Source: Osedax frankpressi
Taxonomy: Eukaryota > Annelida > Polychaeta > Sabellida > Siboglinidae
Direction: 5' to 3'
Length of the DNA stretch: 64,000 nt
Assembly: GCA_964035775.1 (NCBI GenBank)
Contig: OZ038313.1
Location: 39,056,862-39,120,861 of the forward strand
How positions within the stretch are numbered: the stretch's first letter is position 1; each line of letters starts with the position of its first letter. Made by a program: the position numbers and the translations under genes. Below the pieces are notes generated by a model. It was not told where the DNA came from. It searched no databases and worked only from the letters and a program-made list of their open reading frames with translations. Positions 12,773 through 27,200 of this stretch are shown here, in pieces.

Positions 12773-13717
12773 TATTCAATTATAGTTAGCATTGTAAAAC
12801 TTACAAAATATGATTAATGATAATATTGAAATAAATCAATTAATGAAATATTAAATAATATAGATACTCAAAAAACTATATGATAACATTGTATTATTTG
12901 ATTAATATTTAAATCAAGTTTTACATTGATATTGGTCACATTGGCAAGTTACTATTTTATCATTCTTAAAAAGTATAGTATATCTCACATATGCTTAATA
13001 ATTTATTATCTATAAATTTTATTAAAATAACTAAATAATTTAATTAACAAATGTATATTTATCTTTAATTGTAAATAATAATGTAATTTTTATTATTAAC
13101 ATATTTAATATCCAATAAGAATAATAATGACTATTTATCTACTTTAAATTTGATTACTCGTGAATACATTTGAAGAGGAAAAACATATACTATTGTATTA
13201 TTTTTTGTAATTAATCTCATATACTAACTAATATTATAGTACTAAATTAGTTATTTAAAAACCAAACACTTTTCAAATACTATAGTAATTAATTTATCTT
13301 ATTTATGTATTCCTTAGTGTACATTAAATGCATTCTATATATATATTAATATAGTGATTATAATGATTATATAGGAACATTTATTTATTATTAATTAAAA
13401 TATAAATTTACAAATATAGATATTAGAAAATCTTTGTAAATAATATAATTAATTTAGTAAAATCAATTAATATGTATTAAAATATACTTGAAGTTTAAAT
13501 ATTATCTAATACTTATATTTTCTATGATTTACATAATACATTTATAATAATATCAATAATATAAATACTATTATTTACTAAAGGTCGTTAGTTCATGTAC
13601 ATATAAATATTGATAATGAATTTGTCCTTGTCTCATGCATTTTTTTCGAAATCAAATACATTTTAAACTTTTCATAAATGTTTTGCCTAAGTAGATCACT
13701 ACAGACATATTCATAGT
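12773..13717. promoter_or_regulatory. Divergent promoter region of RBSN and PPTC7
   Basis: 945 bp separate the two start codons, which are transcribed away from each other. The region is very AT-rich. It presumably holds both promoters and 5' UTRs; I see no specific element I can defend. Confidence 0.5.
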
Positions 13718-16700
13718 ATGCAATCTGTAGCTGTATATGGTAGACTTTTAGCTAGAGCACTCGTTTCAGGATTCAATAATGATTTCGCGCAATTGTCAAT
13801 TAAAAACTCCGCCGAAACTCAAACTACAAACCCCCTTCGACTCGTTACCGCATCGTCGGGATTAGGAAAAAATCAATCAAACACACGAAGAAAGTGGTCA
13901 TTTGGTGATGATGCATGTTTCATAGCTAGTCACAAGTTTGCTGATGTGATAGGTTATTGAATATATTTCGAATTTCAATTATAAAAAAAAAAAATCAAAT
14001 ATAATACAATACTATAATAGTATATGATATACTGTTACTTAATTTTAAATATTTTATATTATGATCTACAAGTTATTTAAAAATAAAATTAACAAACTTT
14101 CTAATCAATCAAATATATATAAGATATTGAATGTACAATTATTATTTAAATACCTTACATTTTTATCTAAGGTCAAATACATAATACTTAATTATTTTCG
14201 CAATATTCAAATTTTATTTACTTATTAGTAATAAGTTATTACTTATATATTTAATACGAGAGCATTACTTGCTATATCACAATATAATTTTTATTGAATG
14301 TACAAAGTATTTCATTTAAAAAATGGATTAAAATAAATTCTGCTTTTTTCAGTTTTTAGTAATTCTCATTTTATATTTCTCATTTATATTGAACTGTTAT
14401 CTGAATTACCGCCAATGGTTGAAATATTCATTTTAATATAATTTGTTAATCTGTTGAAAAGTGTATATTTATATTTATAAATTTAATTCTATTATTATTA
14501 ATAAATATAAATAAATATTTATATACTACAACATCCTAAAAAGATAAATTTATAGTGAACCTATAAATAAAAAGCTGGTACTTTTATTTCTGATCTCAAA
14601 GTATGATATTTTTAAAGTGTGCCCAGAGCCAAATTGATATTAATCTGATCTAGATTACTATTAATAAGGTTAATTAATACACACAACTTTTGTGTATTGT
14701 TTGAATGTTATAAACTTACCTTACATTTACGTTACCTTAAATAATGTACACCTTGATCTACATTAGTTGTTACCGAAAAACTCTATATAATAAAATATAA
14801 ATATAATACAAATATAAATATAATACAAATATAAATATAATACAAATATAAATATAATACAAATATAAATATAATAAAATATAAATATAATAAAATATAA
14901 ATATAATACAAATATAAATATAATACAGATATAAATATAATAAAATATAAATATAATACAAATATAAATATAATCTCCATTGTACTATGTAGGTTAATCC
15001 ACTTTTTAAATATATCCGTTGTACATTTATACGTATGTACACATATTAGCTTTACATATATACATACAGTTACATGTATATAAACAATTGCTTACAATAC
15101 AGTTAATAATATCTATTAAAATATCTAATTAGATAATGATTAGTGTTTATTATCATGTACTCGAGTGATAACTGCCAAGACAATGGTATCCTCTTCATAC
15201 GCTGACCTACTGGTCTAAATAGAATTCATTTGAATGATCAAAGCAATTACTTAGTAACGCAGTACATATACATCTATTTATTTTTATAAGCAAATATTTC
15301 TTAAACCACGAGTGACACTATTTCAATAATTACTTATGTAAATATACTGAACCAATAAATTAGAATAGATTAAATTTGGAGATAAAAAAGATGACATAAA
15401 ATTTTGATTTTTTTGCTTGAAGTGATGTTACTATTAACAATAACACATTTTAATATTGAATTTTATATACAAATTTAATATATTTAGTTATTTTATATAT
15501 TTAATTCGATAGATCAAAAAAGGATAATAATAATGTTTAAAAATAATAAATAAATAACTTAGAATTTTAGTAATTAGTTTTATAAGCTATATCTCTCTAT
15601 AGATAATTCCGATCATAATTTATTGGTAATTTTCCATTATCTTGAATGTATATATTTACATATACATATATTTACATATACATGTATATTTATTTGTATT
15701 TCGCAACAATTTGCATCTGTAATTTGATGTAAAAATTATTCTATGCCTTTGCAACATATTTTATTTTATTGATGACATTACTTCACATTTATCATATACA
15801 CACCTAAATATATATATATTATATATAATATGGATGTACAACCAAAAACTAAAACTAGTATATTAATATTAAAAATATTAATTATTTAATTATGCACCGA
15901 ATTAATATTTTCATCCAAAATATTATTGTCATTGTCATTTTGACTTACATTATACTTCATTTGTCATTATATTTATAATCCATTGTTCAATAATGGATCA
16001 TAAATATATTCATCCGAGAGCTTGAGTTGATTGTACAGTAATAGGTAATATTGAATTAATTACTGAATTATTTGAAATTTACTTACACTTAGAGATGATG
16101 TAAGAATTTGTGACATCGTAGGTGGCTTTTTGTTTGTTTACATTGTGTTTATAAAAATGTAATATAAAAGTTAACTTTCGTTTTTCTATATCCAGAATTA
16201 CATGTACCAGTATTTATCTCGATAGTATATAAATATTGAGAATTTATAAAATCCTGTCACTCGTGCATTACCGTAGCGAGTGAATTACTGTAATCGTATA
16301 ATATTTACTTAGTGAGGGTATGAAAATAAATGCACCTTAATCTAATCGAGATCTAAATTATGACCCCGCCCAACGATACCTAACCTCACCTCACCGACGT
16401 CATTAGGGGTCGCCGACGGAGTAGGGGGCTGGCGAAACTACGGAGTCGACCCGTCGATATTCCCCATCTGTCTGATGGATACCTGCAGTCGATTGGTGAA
16501 GATGGGCCGTTTCCAGGCCAATCGCATGGTAGACATGCTCTCCAACAGTTACGAGGAGATCTTACTTCAGAAACAACCTTTAGTAGGTTTGGTTTGCTGC
16601 TCCCCTTTCAACTAAGTCTTATCAAAGTTTAACATATGTAGTGTAATTTGTAGGTGTTTTGAATTCAACTTCGTAAATGTTTACGACTCCGAGAGATTAA

Positions 16701-19700
16701 TTTGCAGTGTTGATTTGTTGGCTCATCTCTTGGACATGTTCAATATTGAAATTAGAGTTTCTTAGATAATTAACAATTATAAATAGTATATCATGTGTAT
16801 ATAGTGTTTATTCTTTATATGTCCTTTTAATGTAATTAATATACTTAATATATTTTTAATATTTAATATAATCAATATATTTGATATATTTAATATACTC
16901 AATATACTCAATATATTTATTATATTTGATATATACTAAATTAAAAAATATAAATATAGAACATATTTAGCAATACAATATGATCTAGTTTGTAAAACAT
17001 TGAGTTTAACTTGATATCTCGTTTCTTGTGATAATTCAGTGTTCTAGCAATAGACTTACATCACAGATATAACATTTTGTTTTTATTTCGTGAGAGGATA
17101 TTTAATTAGTTATCGATTGGAAAATCGTAAGACAGATAAACAAAATATGTTAAGGTCGTATTGCTTCTTAGATTTACAGTCTATATATATATTTACTGAT
17201 AAGATATATATTTACTGATAAGATATATATTTACTGATAAGATATATATTTACTGATAAGATATATATTTACTGATAAGATATATATTTACTGATAAGAT
17301 ATATATTTACTGATAAGATATATATTTACTGATAAGATATATATTTACTGATAATATATACATTTACTGATAATATATACATTTACTGGTAAGATATACA
17401 TTTACAGTTAATATATATATTTACTGATAAGATATATATTTATTGATAAGATATATATTTACTGATAATATATATATTTACTGATAAGATATATATTTAC
17501 TGATAAGATATACATTTACTGGTAAGATATATATTTATAGTTAAGATATATATTTATAGTTAAGATATATATTTATAGTTAAGATATATATTTATTGATA
17601 AGATATATATTTACTGATAATATATATATTTACTGATAATATATATATTTACTGAGAAGATATATATTTAAATCATATAATAATTGATCTTATCAGTGAA
17701 TGAATACAAATATTTAAAATTGTTATCAAACTACCGGATGTTATGTCATAGCCTCTTATGTCCGGTCTCATGATATAACACCCTACTTCAACTTCCATCT
17801 ACTCATTAACCCCACTCATTAACCCCACTCATTAACCACGCCCATATCCCCACTTCTGATAGCTTTAGTTTCATACAAATATTCTCTAAATCTGTGCTAC
17901 CTTACACCCACTCCCCACTCACCCACACCCCCACTCCCTCGCCCCACCACTCCACTCCCTCACCCCCACACTCCCCCACTCCCAAACTCCCTCGCCCCCA
18001 CACCTCTCATTCCGTCATTCCCACACCCTCACACTCCCTCACCCCACACTCCCTCACCCCACACTCCCTCACCCCACACTCCCTCACCCCACACTCCCTC
18101 TCCCCCACACTCCCATACTCCAGCACCATCATCCTCCACTCCCTCACCCCATCCCCCTTACCCCCACACTTCCTCATCCCTACACTCCCTCATCCCCACA
18201 CTTCCTCATCCCCATACCCTCACCACCCATTCACTCACACCCACACTCCTCCACCCCTATACTCCCTCAACCCCTCACACCCTCACTCCCTCACTCCCCC
18301 ATCCCCTCACCCTTATCCCCCCACTCCCCCATCTACTCCATCTCCTCATCCCCACTCCCTCACCCCCACTCCTTTACCCCCCATCCCCTCACCCCCCACT
18401 CCCTCACCCCCATACCCTCATTACCTCACTCCCCCATCCCCTTACCCCCCCACCTCTTCACTCCCACATCCTCACACCCCCACCTCCTCACCCCCACACT
18501 CCTCACCCCCATACCCTCACATCTCCTAACAGGAAGCTGCACGGCTTGCGTAATAGCTTTAGCTTCCGATGAGTCCGTCCTCTACACGGCTAATCTCGGA
18601 GACAGTGGTTTCCTAGTGATTCGAGATGGCAATGTTCTCCACCGGTCAGTTGAACAACAACACTACTTCAACGCCCCCTACCAGCTAGCCATCGCCCCCG
18701 ACTCCCTCGAAGGCCGAATACACAGCGACAGGTTTATCCCGGTGTCAATTGAAATTCTATACATGACCCCAACTCGGGGCGTTATCCAACTATTGACCCT
18801 TTTAAATGCAGTATTATTAGTGGGTTTACTAGGTAGTAATATTCAAAAGAGGATATTTAATAGATATTTTATTTCTTCCCACTTTTGATGATAATTCTGA
18901 AGTGTATTGTAAATAAAGTGGGCAAATCACATGTAAATTTGCTGTAGATTCGCGTGTTATAAATTGGTGTATATATAGCGAGATATGACCAGAAGAATAT
19001 CTATTGACTATCAGTTGCCATGGTTACTATTATTAACTAAATGGTGATTTGTACATGTATGGTATATATAAAATCTATATAGAATATACCAGCTTTCCAT
19101 ATCCACCGACTATTAAATAGTAATCAAACCATAGTCTTTGGTAGAAATAGGAAATGTTTTATTACAGCTCACCTAAGGTCATTCTCATAATTTTACAGTG
19201 CCAATTAATCAGATTAGCTTGTAGTAGGTGTCAACAATGACGTCTATTTCACCTTTTCTAAGCCCCGTTTACAAATCCCTACTTTGGCAAGCAAGATATA
19301 TACATATATATTTATTATAGGTCTTTATGTCATATTAAACTCATTTGCTGCCATTTATTTTTGTTCTTATTTTTTTCTCTATTGTTATTTACTCATCTTA
19401 TAATCATTTACACATTTTAGTCAATTATACAAAATAATTGTATTGCAATTTAAGCTAATAGTGAATTTATAAACATATGCATACTTTTATTGATTTTATT
19501 ATTATTTTCTGTCTGTTATAATGCAGATTGTATGCAGATTGTATGAAGATTGTATGCAGATTGTATGCAGATTGTATGCAAATTGTATGCAAATTGTATG
19601 CAAATTGTATGCAGATTGTATTGAGATTGTATGTAAATTGTATGCAGGTTGTATGCAGATTGTATGAAGATTATATGCAGATTTTATGTAAATGTTATGT

Positions 19701-22700
19701 AAATTGTATGCAGATTGTATGAAGATTGTATGAAGATTGTATGAAGATTGTATGAAGATTGTATGAAGATTGTATGAAGATTGTATGAAGATTGTATGAA
19801 GATTGTATGAAGATTGTATGCAGATTGTATGAAGATTGTATGAAGATTATATGAAGATTGTATGAAGATTGTATGAAGATTGTATGAAGATTGTATGCAT
19901 ATTGTATGAAGATTGTATGCAGACTATATGCAGACTATATGCAGAATGTATGTCTACCAGACCTATTTTCTGTCAAATTAGTGAATTCTACGAAACATTA
20001 AATAACATTTTATATTTACTTCAATTTATAAATCAACTCTCAGTAAAAGAATTAAATATTTGTCTTGATGTTAAATGTTTCAGGGCGTTTTTTTACACAA
20101 GTTTATTTATATAATTTCAGCAATGCAAACTAATTAAAGTGAACTTATCACATGGTCCTATTGTCATAAAACACATAATCCTTATCTATGTACTGTGTTG
20201 ACCCAGCAGTGGTGTTAATGACCGACACTGTTTAGAATATAGGTTAAATCTGCATTCAAACTTGCCTTGCTAGTGTCCTATGTGTATTACTATATGTTTT
20301 ATGGAGGTTGTGTATTACTATGTGTATTACTGTATGTATTACTGTATGTATTACTCTATGTATTACTATATATAATACTATGTGTTTTACTATGTGTACA
20401 GTTCTAATGAATCATCTCTGTTATCTATTGCAAATAATTTGCAGTATTAGTTAATTCAGATTATTTATGTGTTTAGTAACACTTACAAACTTCCTGATTT
20501 AATCTTTCTGTAGTTAATTATCTAAATTGGATCATGTATATTACATATATCAGTGTATATTACATGTATCAGTGTATATTACATGTATATTACTTGTATC
20601 AGTATATATTACATGTATAGTACATGTATCAGTGTATATTACATGTATATTACATGTATCAGTGTATATTACATGTATCAGTGTATATTACATCTTTACT
20701 TATTTTTATTTGAGTGCTTATATATTCCAAAAAAGTAAACATCAAAAGTCTATTTTTAGATAACCTCTAACTAATAAAGAAACCTTCTTTGGAAGGTTAA
20801 ATGTAAGCTATCCAACTTAGTTAGAGGGTATGACTCTATAAATAAGTCTAGCTTATTATTAATAACATTAGTTAGGGAATATAGGGAATTAAATAACATT
20901 TTTTATGTATTACAAATCTGCTGATTAATTTATCATTTGATAGTATAATGATTAATATTGTATATTATCTATTCAGTTATAAAAAATATTTATGCTGACT
21001 AAGCAATATTATTTAAATTACCAAACAACAAGTTATTCATTTATTTTTATTAAAATATGATTATAATAAATACTTGGATTATTAAAATACAAATTTGTAT
21101 ATAAATAATACTTGAACTTTAAGCTGTCAATAAAATCGACTGGCAAAATAATGTACGATAAATTACAGTTATTTGTTGATAAATAACAATTATTTAGCCA
21201 ATATTAACAGTTATTTAGTCAATATTAACGGAACTAGAAATCATTGATATTCTTATAGATTGCTTTGCAAATATCATTATCACTATATATTGAACCGCAT
21301 TCTATCTACTGGCCTAGATTAAGGACAGCCTACTGTTGATTGCCAGGGTCAGCACAATGAACCAATGACCTAGATTGAGGATTCTCAATTCATGGATTCT
21401 CGAGACCATTTAGCACCGGCGTATGTGTCCATTATGTTTATCTGCCCGTTATATAACACACCGGTGAAATCTATTTATAGAAACGGTCGAATACGTCCAC
21501 AAATACCTGCACGTAGTTTGCGCGTTTATTGTGGTTCCAGAACATTCTGCTCCGCCCCTGATCTTACGACGATACGTTCACACGCGTTACTTAGAAATCT
21601 GCGAGACTATGAATTTGTTATAAACTGCACCTATCGGTGTCCGCACCGTGGCCTAATTACACACCAAAGACTCGAGTGTTCTTGATTTCGTTAATAATGT
21701 GAAATTTTGTAAATCATTTAAGCTGATTCATGAAATTTAAATAAACATTCGCTATGATCAACTTTTCTCACAGATGATTGCATTACTAAATGTAATTACA
21801 AATCAATATACAAAATATATTTTATAAATAATATCCCATTTCTAAATAACTGTATACACTAACCATCCCTTTAGTAAGTTTAGTCCTTTATATGTTATAA
21901 GTTTAGTCTTTATTAATTTAGCCCTTTATTAAGTTTAGTCAAATAGCAAGGTGATCCCTTTAGTGAGCTTACTCCTTTATTAAGTTTAGCCCTTTAGCAA
22001 GTTTAGATTTTTAGTAACTTTAACCCTCTAGCAAGCTTACTCCTTTATTAAGTTTAGCCCTTTAGTATGTTTACCACCTTAGCAAGCTTACTCCTTTATT
22101 AAGTTTAGCCCTTTAGCAAGTTTAGATTTTCAGTAACTTTAACCATCTAGCAAGTTTTATCCTTTATTAAGTTTAAACCTTTAGTATGTTTAGCCCTTTC
22201 GTTTAATTCTAGTTTAACCCCACAGCCCCCAGTCAGCTAATTCTGACTGTATAAACGTAGAAGAGGGAGACCTTATCATCGTTGGAACAGACGGACTCTT
22301 CGACAACATGAACGACGAATTCCTGCTTTCAAGTATCTCGGGTCTACAGGTTATTCTCGTAGAGTTGCCTAGAAGTAGTGCTGTAGGTACCACCCCGAAT
22401 AGCTCCTACTCGTCCTTAATTAAACTCCGGATGATTTTGTGTGAATTTAGAATAAAATATATTTCCAAGTCACTAAAATCTTAAATAACAAATTTGTTTT
22501 CGTGATAAACTACATTTTATTTTTCTTAATTCTATTTTTATATTCAGATTCTTCCATCATTCTAGGATCATTGTTATTCAAGCCTTCAAAACGTAGCCAA
22601 TGAAATTGCTCGACAAGCCAATAGCCTAGCGCATGACAAAGAACATAAATCTCCATTTTCTTTGGCCGCAGCAAAAAATGGATATCAATTCAAAGGTTTA

Positions 22701-22917
22701 GAAAGAATTGTTTAAGTTGATGGTATATTTTTCATTATTTGTCGAAATAAATATTTATACAATGATTCCCTATAGCCAATATTTTTTTATACCAATTATG
22801 TCATTTATTCCGTTTGCATTGATGTTTATATAAACTATGTGTACTCTATTTATAGGAGGGAAGCCCGATGACATCACCGTACTGCTGTCGCACGTCACCA
22901 GGAAAGTAAACAGCTAA
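13718..22917 (+). CDS. PPTC7: PPTC7, mitochondrial PP2C-type protein phosphatase (complete)
   Basis: Six phase-matched exons: 13718-13952, 16407-16586, 18533-18731, 22226-22349, 22566-22695, 22856-22917 (TAA). They give 309 residues (human 304). PPTC7 is a Mg/Mn-dependent serine/threonine phosphatase of mitochondria, linked to coenzyme Q synthesis and mitophagy control. The N terminus [18 protein letters not shown] is a basic amphipathic presequence matching the human one. PP2C metal and phosphate motifs are all present: [61 protein letters not shown] and [12 protein letters not shown], each with its acidic residue. Introns 2 and 3 carry several satellites. The start at 13718 fits the family's length and presequence. 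Confidence 0.97.
13953..16406 (+). other. PPTC7 intron 1, AT-rich
   Basis: Intron of 2.45 kb, AT-rich throughout, with one small array at 14788-14985. Around 16262-16286 CACTCG and CGAGTG form a short inverted repeat. No coding signal seen. Confidence 0.7.
14788..14985. repeat. AT minisatellite, TAAATATAATACAAA type
   Basis: About 200 bp of AAATATAAATATAATAC-type units in PPTC7 intron 1. The apparent - strand reading frames (YLYYIYI) come from the repeat. Confidence 0.9.
17180..17672 (+). repeat. 19-bp satellite ACTGATAAGATATATATTT
   Basis: About 26 tandem copies in PPTC7 intron 2. The first nine are nearly identical; later ones vary (TTTATAGTTAAGATATA, GATAATATATA). Confidence 0.95.
17895..18520 (+). 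repeat. C-rich array (CCCACTCCCTCACCC type) before PPTC7 exon 3
   Basis: 620 bp of degenerate CACTCCCTCACCCC units, with a regular 17-bp CACTCCCTCACCCCA stretch near 18035-18095. It runs to within about 12 bp of the acceptor CTAACAG (exon starts at 18533) and so forms an overgrown polypyrimidine tract. Confidence 0.93.
19520..19955 (+). repeat. 11-bp satellite GATTGTATGAA
   Basis: About 39 copies of GATTGTATGAA/GATTGTATGCA. The short forward reading frames (YADCMQIVC) are repeat artefacts. Confidence 0.95.
20275..20405 (+). repeat. TGTATTACTATG minisatellite
   Basis: About 10 degenerate 12-bp units in PPTC7 intron 3. Confidence 0.85.
20528..20695 (+). repeat. ATGTATCAGTGTATATTAC repeat
   Basis: About 8 units of 18-30 bp (TACATGTATCAGTGTATAT) in PPTC7 intron 3. 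Confidence 0.88.
21390..21690 (+). other. GC-richer block of unknown nature in PPTC7 intron 3
   Basis: A 97-codon open frame at 21392-21685 lies in sequence clearly less AT-rich than its surroundings. Its end, [15 protein letters not shown], looks loosely zinc-finger-like, but I do not recognise it. It could be an old mobile-element fragment, an unannotated exon, or chance. Confidence 0.25.
21860..22205 (+). repeat. Degenerate AGTTTAGCCCTTTAG repeat before PPTC7 exon 4
   Basis: About 20 degenerate units of 15-17 bp, partly organised into longer blocks (AACTTTAACCCTCTAGCAAG recurs). It ends about 20 bp before the acceptor CCCCACAG (exon starts at 22226). Confidence 0.85.
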
Positions 22918-23057
22918 TGCCAACTAACGTATTATTATTTATTCTCATCCCAGTGTACATATAGACCTCGTTGTCGTTGACGACATCACAATTATTTTAT
23001 AATTCTTTAGATATGAAGACAATGATTTGTGTTACAATGCAATTGATATTTTTTTAT

Positions 23058-23063
23058 AATAAA
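23058..23063 (+). terminator. Likely PPTC7 polyadenylation signal AATAAA
   Basis: A canonical AATAAA about 140 bp past the PPTC7 stop codon, in AT-rich 3' sequence. Confidence 0.5.
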
Positions 23064-24151
23064 TCTCACCATATGAATATTTGTAATTGATTTAATAGAA
23101 TTTGTATCTTTTGAAATTCACGAAGACATTGGACCTGCGTACGATGTAAGCGATGTAATCGTAATAATATATAATGGTGTAATAGGGTACTGAATGGTAC
23201 TATATATTTGATTAATTTGGGATATTAAATTATTAAATTATAAAAAATTGAGTTATGATAGATTATAAATATTCAAAGTATTACAAATGATTGTTATATA
23301 ATTTTATTTAAAATAACTATCAGTTGCATTTCTGTAGAATCTAAAAAGGGTTAATAATTTCTTCAATAACATCAAACTGTGGCTTAATTAATTTTCAGAT
23401 TGGAACAATCAACTCTTGAAAGAATATTTAATGATTTTTAATTTATGTTTACAAATTGATCAATATTACAATGAATTGATTGTTCCTTAAAACTGTTGTT
23501 AGTATCGGCAATATTGATATAATAAGATAAGAATGGGCATCGCATAATATAACTATATATATCAATTCTTCATAAAATGTAGATATCATATTAATATTAT
23601 ACCTTTGGCGCGATTTCTTTTTTTTTTTACTAGAATAATTAGTGTATACAAAATTATGAATTATTATAAACAGATATTATATAATTTTAAAAGTTTAACA
23701 ATATACTTACTTGAAAGTTATATAGTTTTAACTCAAATATAATAATATCTCATAGCAAATTACCTTTTCTTTTTTAAAAGTTTCCGTATCTTTCTTGCTA
23801 TATAATCATATGTATTGGATGAGATATTTATATATATATATATATATAATACATATATAGATGTAAATACACCATCCAGTGACTGTTAGCTGAAATAAAG
23901 GCAAATTGATATATTCAATACAAATGTTAGATATAAATATAGAAATTATGAACTAAATACACATTAATAAGATCATCTGTATTCGGTAGGTAATTCGTTA
24001 TTACGTAATTCAAGGTGCATGTATAAATATTTTACGAAACAAGAAAATAAACTAATATGTGTACAAATCACTTGAAATAATATTAAAATTGGTAAATTTT
24101 GAAAAAAATGAAATCCAATATAATTATATAATTATTGTTTTAGAAAATATG

Positions 24152-24157
24152 TTTATT
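24152..24157 (-). terminator. Likely MED19 polyadenylation signal
   Basis: TTTATT on the + strand reads AATAAA on the - strand, about 110 bp past the MED19 stop codon. Confidence 0.45.
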
Positions 24158-24266
24158 AAACACATTTTTAAAAGTATGTTTCTTTTGTTTGTTAAGAACA
24201 ATCGAAATTGTTATTTTAAAGATCATCAAATAATGAATACATTTTAAAGTATTGGATTTCATTAAT

Positions 24267-27200
24267 TTAACGCAATGCACTATAATAATAGACAAATTCA
24301 CATTGGAAAATAAATAAACCTCTTTCTTCCTTTTCCTTTTCTCTTTTCTTCTTTTTCTCTCGCTTCCTCCTCTTCCTATCGTCATCTGTTTTATTTCGAT
24401 TCTTCTTTTTTTTGTAATCCGTATTTGTATCATTTAATAAATCTGGAAGTCAAGAAAATTACAACTAAAGAGAGTTATTAATAAGTTTGTGATCATAGAT
24501 ATTAAATTACATTTTTAGGACTGTATTAAAATATTATTTATTTGAAATCATTAAGTTGATTATATTCTCAAATATCAATATTATTTATGTTATATATAAT
24601 CGTTATGTAATGAGTTTAATTGTTAGATAATGAGGTTAATTGTAAGATGGGATATAAATAAAAACTCACAATTATATTTTTAAATGTAATTAATTTTTCA
24701 GTTATTGGTGAATATTCATTATTATATTTTATGTATTTGAAATATATTTTAAATAAAGAGGTGAATCACTGTCTTTAATTTGTTCTTCTATTATCAAAAT
24801 TGTTTTATAATAAGAGTTAAAAATTGAAGGATATACTATTTAGAGATATCGAATATATTTTGATAGTTATTTATAGTTCTAAAATTTAGGAATGGTGATT
24901 AACCTAAATTACATTAGTGAAATCTCATAAATCTTAGTAGACTGATCTTACATTAGGAAAATGTTTTGTAATAGTAAATATTTTTGGTTGAATTTTAGTG
25001 TAATTCCCAGATTAACAATAACAATATTTAATCTTAAAAAGAAATTTCAAACAATTTTATATTAATTATGATTTTAAAATTATGCACCATATCTAATTAT
25101 AAAAATATCAATTATAAAAATTTATAATAATTATAAAATTATTAATAAAAAAGTATTATAATTATTATGATTTTATAAATACGTGAATATTGATATCAAT
25201 AATTTTGTAATATTAAAAATATATCTCTTTATCAAAATATGTCATACTTTTTAATGAATATATATGGCTTATATATGAATATATATAGCTTATATATGAA
25301 TATATATGGCTTATATTAATTTAATAAATACTATAAAATATTTTTCTTCATAAATACCAATAAATACCAATAAATCATATAATACACAAATAATAATCTA
25401 TACAGATAATAAATTTGATCTATTTTCAAATAACATTATTTACACTATAATTAAATGAATAACAAAAGAAAAGAATTAAATTGCAGCTTTTTGACAAATA
25501 TAATAATGTTAACATTATACATGTAATTTGAATTTTATGTCAATATCTATGTACTAGCTTCACCTAATATGTAGCTATTATATACTAATATCTCAAAGTG
25601 CATGAACAAATTCATACATTATCGGGTGCAATATTGGTTCGACTTACAATAAACGTACCTGGTTCATAGGTCATTTGGTTACTGCTGGCTACTATTGAGT
25701 TGTGGTGGTGGTGATGGTAGTGATGGAGATCTTTAGAGTCGTGCGTTTTACGTTTGTGTTTCTTGCGGTGGGTGGGTGCGTTCGAAACCCGGTAGCGTTC
25801 CGGCAACTGGGGGGGGGGGGACGATAAGAGTTCGGGGTTATAGTAGGGTTCGACGAAAGCGTAGATAGGTGTAACTCGAGGCGGGGTAGACATTATATAT
25901 GGAGAGGTCAGATGTAACGAAGTATTACGGTTAACTGAGGTTAAAGGCGATATTGGGTGTAACTATAGGTTAACGCGAATAGAGGTTAATAACTAGTGGG
26001 AAGGGCTAGTCGGACTTCACTAACAGGACCCGGGTGCAGTCTAAATCCGGCCAGATGAACTCCAGTCAGAGGCATCAGTTCCTTCCCCCTGACTGGAGGA
26101 TTCTCCACGAGAAACTTCAGCGAACTACTGAAGATCCGAACGGATTATTAAATTAAAGGCAGGTTTTATGGGCCCAGGCATATTTAGAGATACCGTTGAA
26201 TATTTCCAAGTGAGAAGTTTGGTTCTGCATGAGTGACTACGTGAAAATGGATCAACTCAGCTTGGACATATGAATAGATATGAGCAAGTCTTAATAAGGA
26301 GATAAAGATAGATATTAGATCTCATTGACTACTTGTATAATATTGGATACATCTGGCTAGAGATAGTACTCAGTGTCCTTTAGTTAAGTAACATTCCACC
26401 TGAGAGTCGAGGAATATCTACACAACCCACACGAGTAGTAACATACCGCCCGGGCTAAAGATAATCATTGGCGACCTCTAACCTTCCATCGGGGAGTCCG
26501 GGGCTATCGACGTGACCCGCTACACTAGGCAGGAATGCGCTGAGCTCTTCTCGCAGTTTCTTGCCGCAGAACTTGTTGTAGGCGTGCTCGAGTCCATAGT
26601 GAGTCATGAGGTTAACGTTGCCCGTGAGGTCGTTGGGGCCCGGTTCTGCGGGGGTCGAATGTTATTGCGTTAATGTAGCTGGAAACCTGTATTCTAGTGG
26701 TAATGGTTTGCTGCGTTGATATTAATACTATCTAGTGGTTAGGGTGATAAGGTTAATATTACATGAAAGTTATTAGATGCAATTACATTAGGTAAATGTC
26801 AACTGTTATTAATACAAGTATAATACACTTTAAATAACATATTTTGAGTTAATGGGTAGTTATTGTGCAAAGATCACAAACTACTTTTATTAGATTAACA
26901 TGACAAATTATGTATAATTTTATAGGATTAAATATTATAATTATCAGAAATATATGTACACATATATGTACTGTTTTTAGTATTAACAAAACTAAAAACA
27001 ATGAATCAGCGATATATTAGTATTCAATGTAAATTAATGGGTGAGTTATAAAAATATTAATAGTACATGCAGTTTATCAATTAATTATTATCGTTGATTG
27101 ATTTCGAAAATTTAAAAACATATATTGATGTAAATAAATTAGTGCAGGGTTCAATAGTGTGAGTTTTTTACGTAATGGCTATGTATATAATTAATAAATA

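Larger units (their letters stand above)
18732..22225 (+). other. PPTC7 intron 3 with four arrays
   Basis: A 3.5-kb intron. It holds the arrays listed separately, ordinary AT-rich sequence, and a GC-richer block near 21390-21690. Confidence 0.7.
22918..24266. other. Convergent gap between PPTC7 and MED19
   Basis: AT-rich; presumably the two 3' UTRs. A TA dinucleotide run sits near 23827-23850. No other gene seen. Confidence 0.6.
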
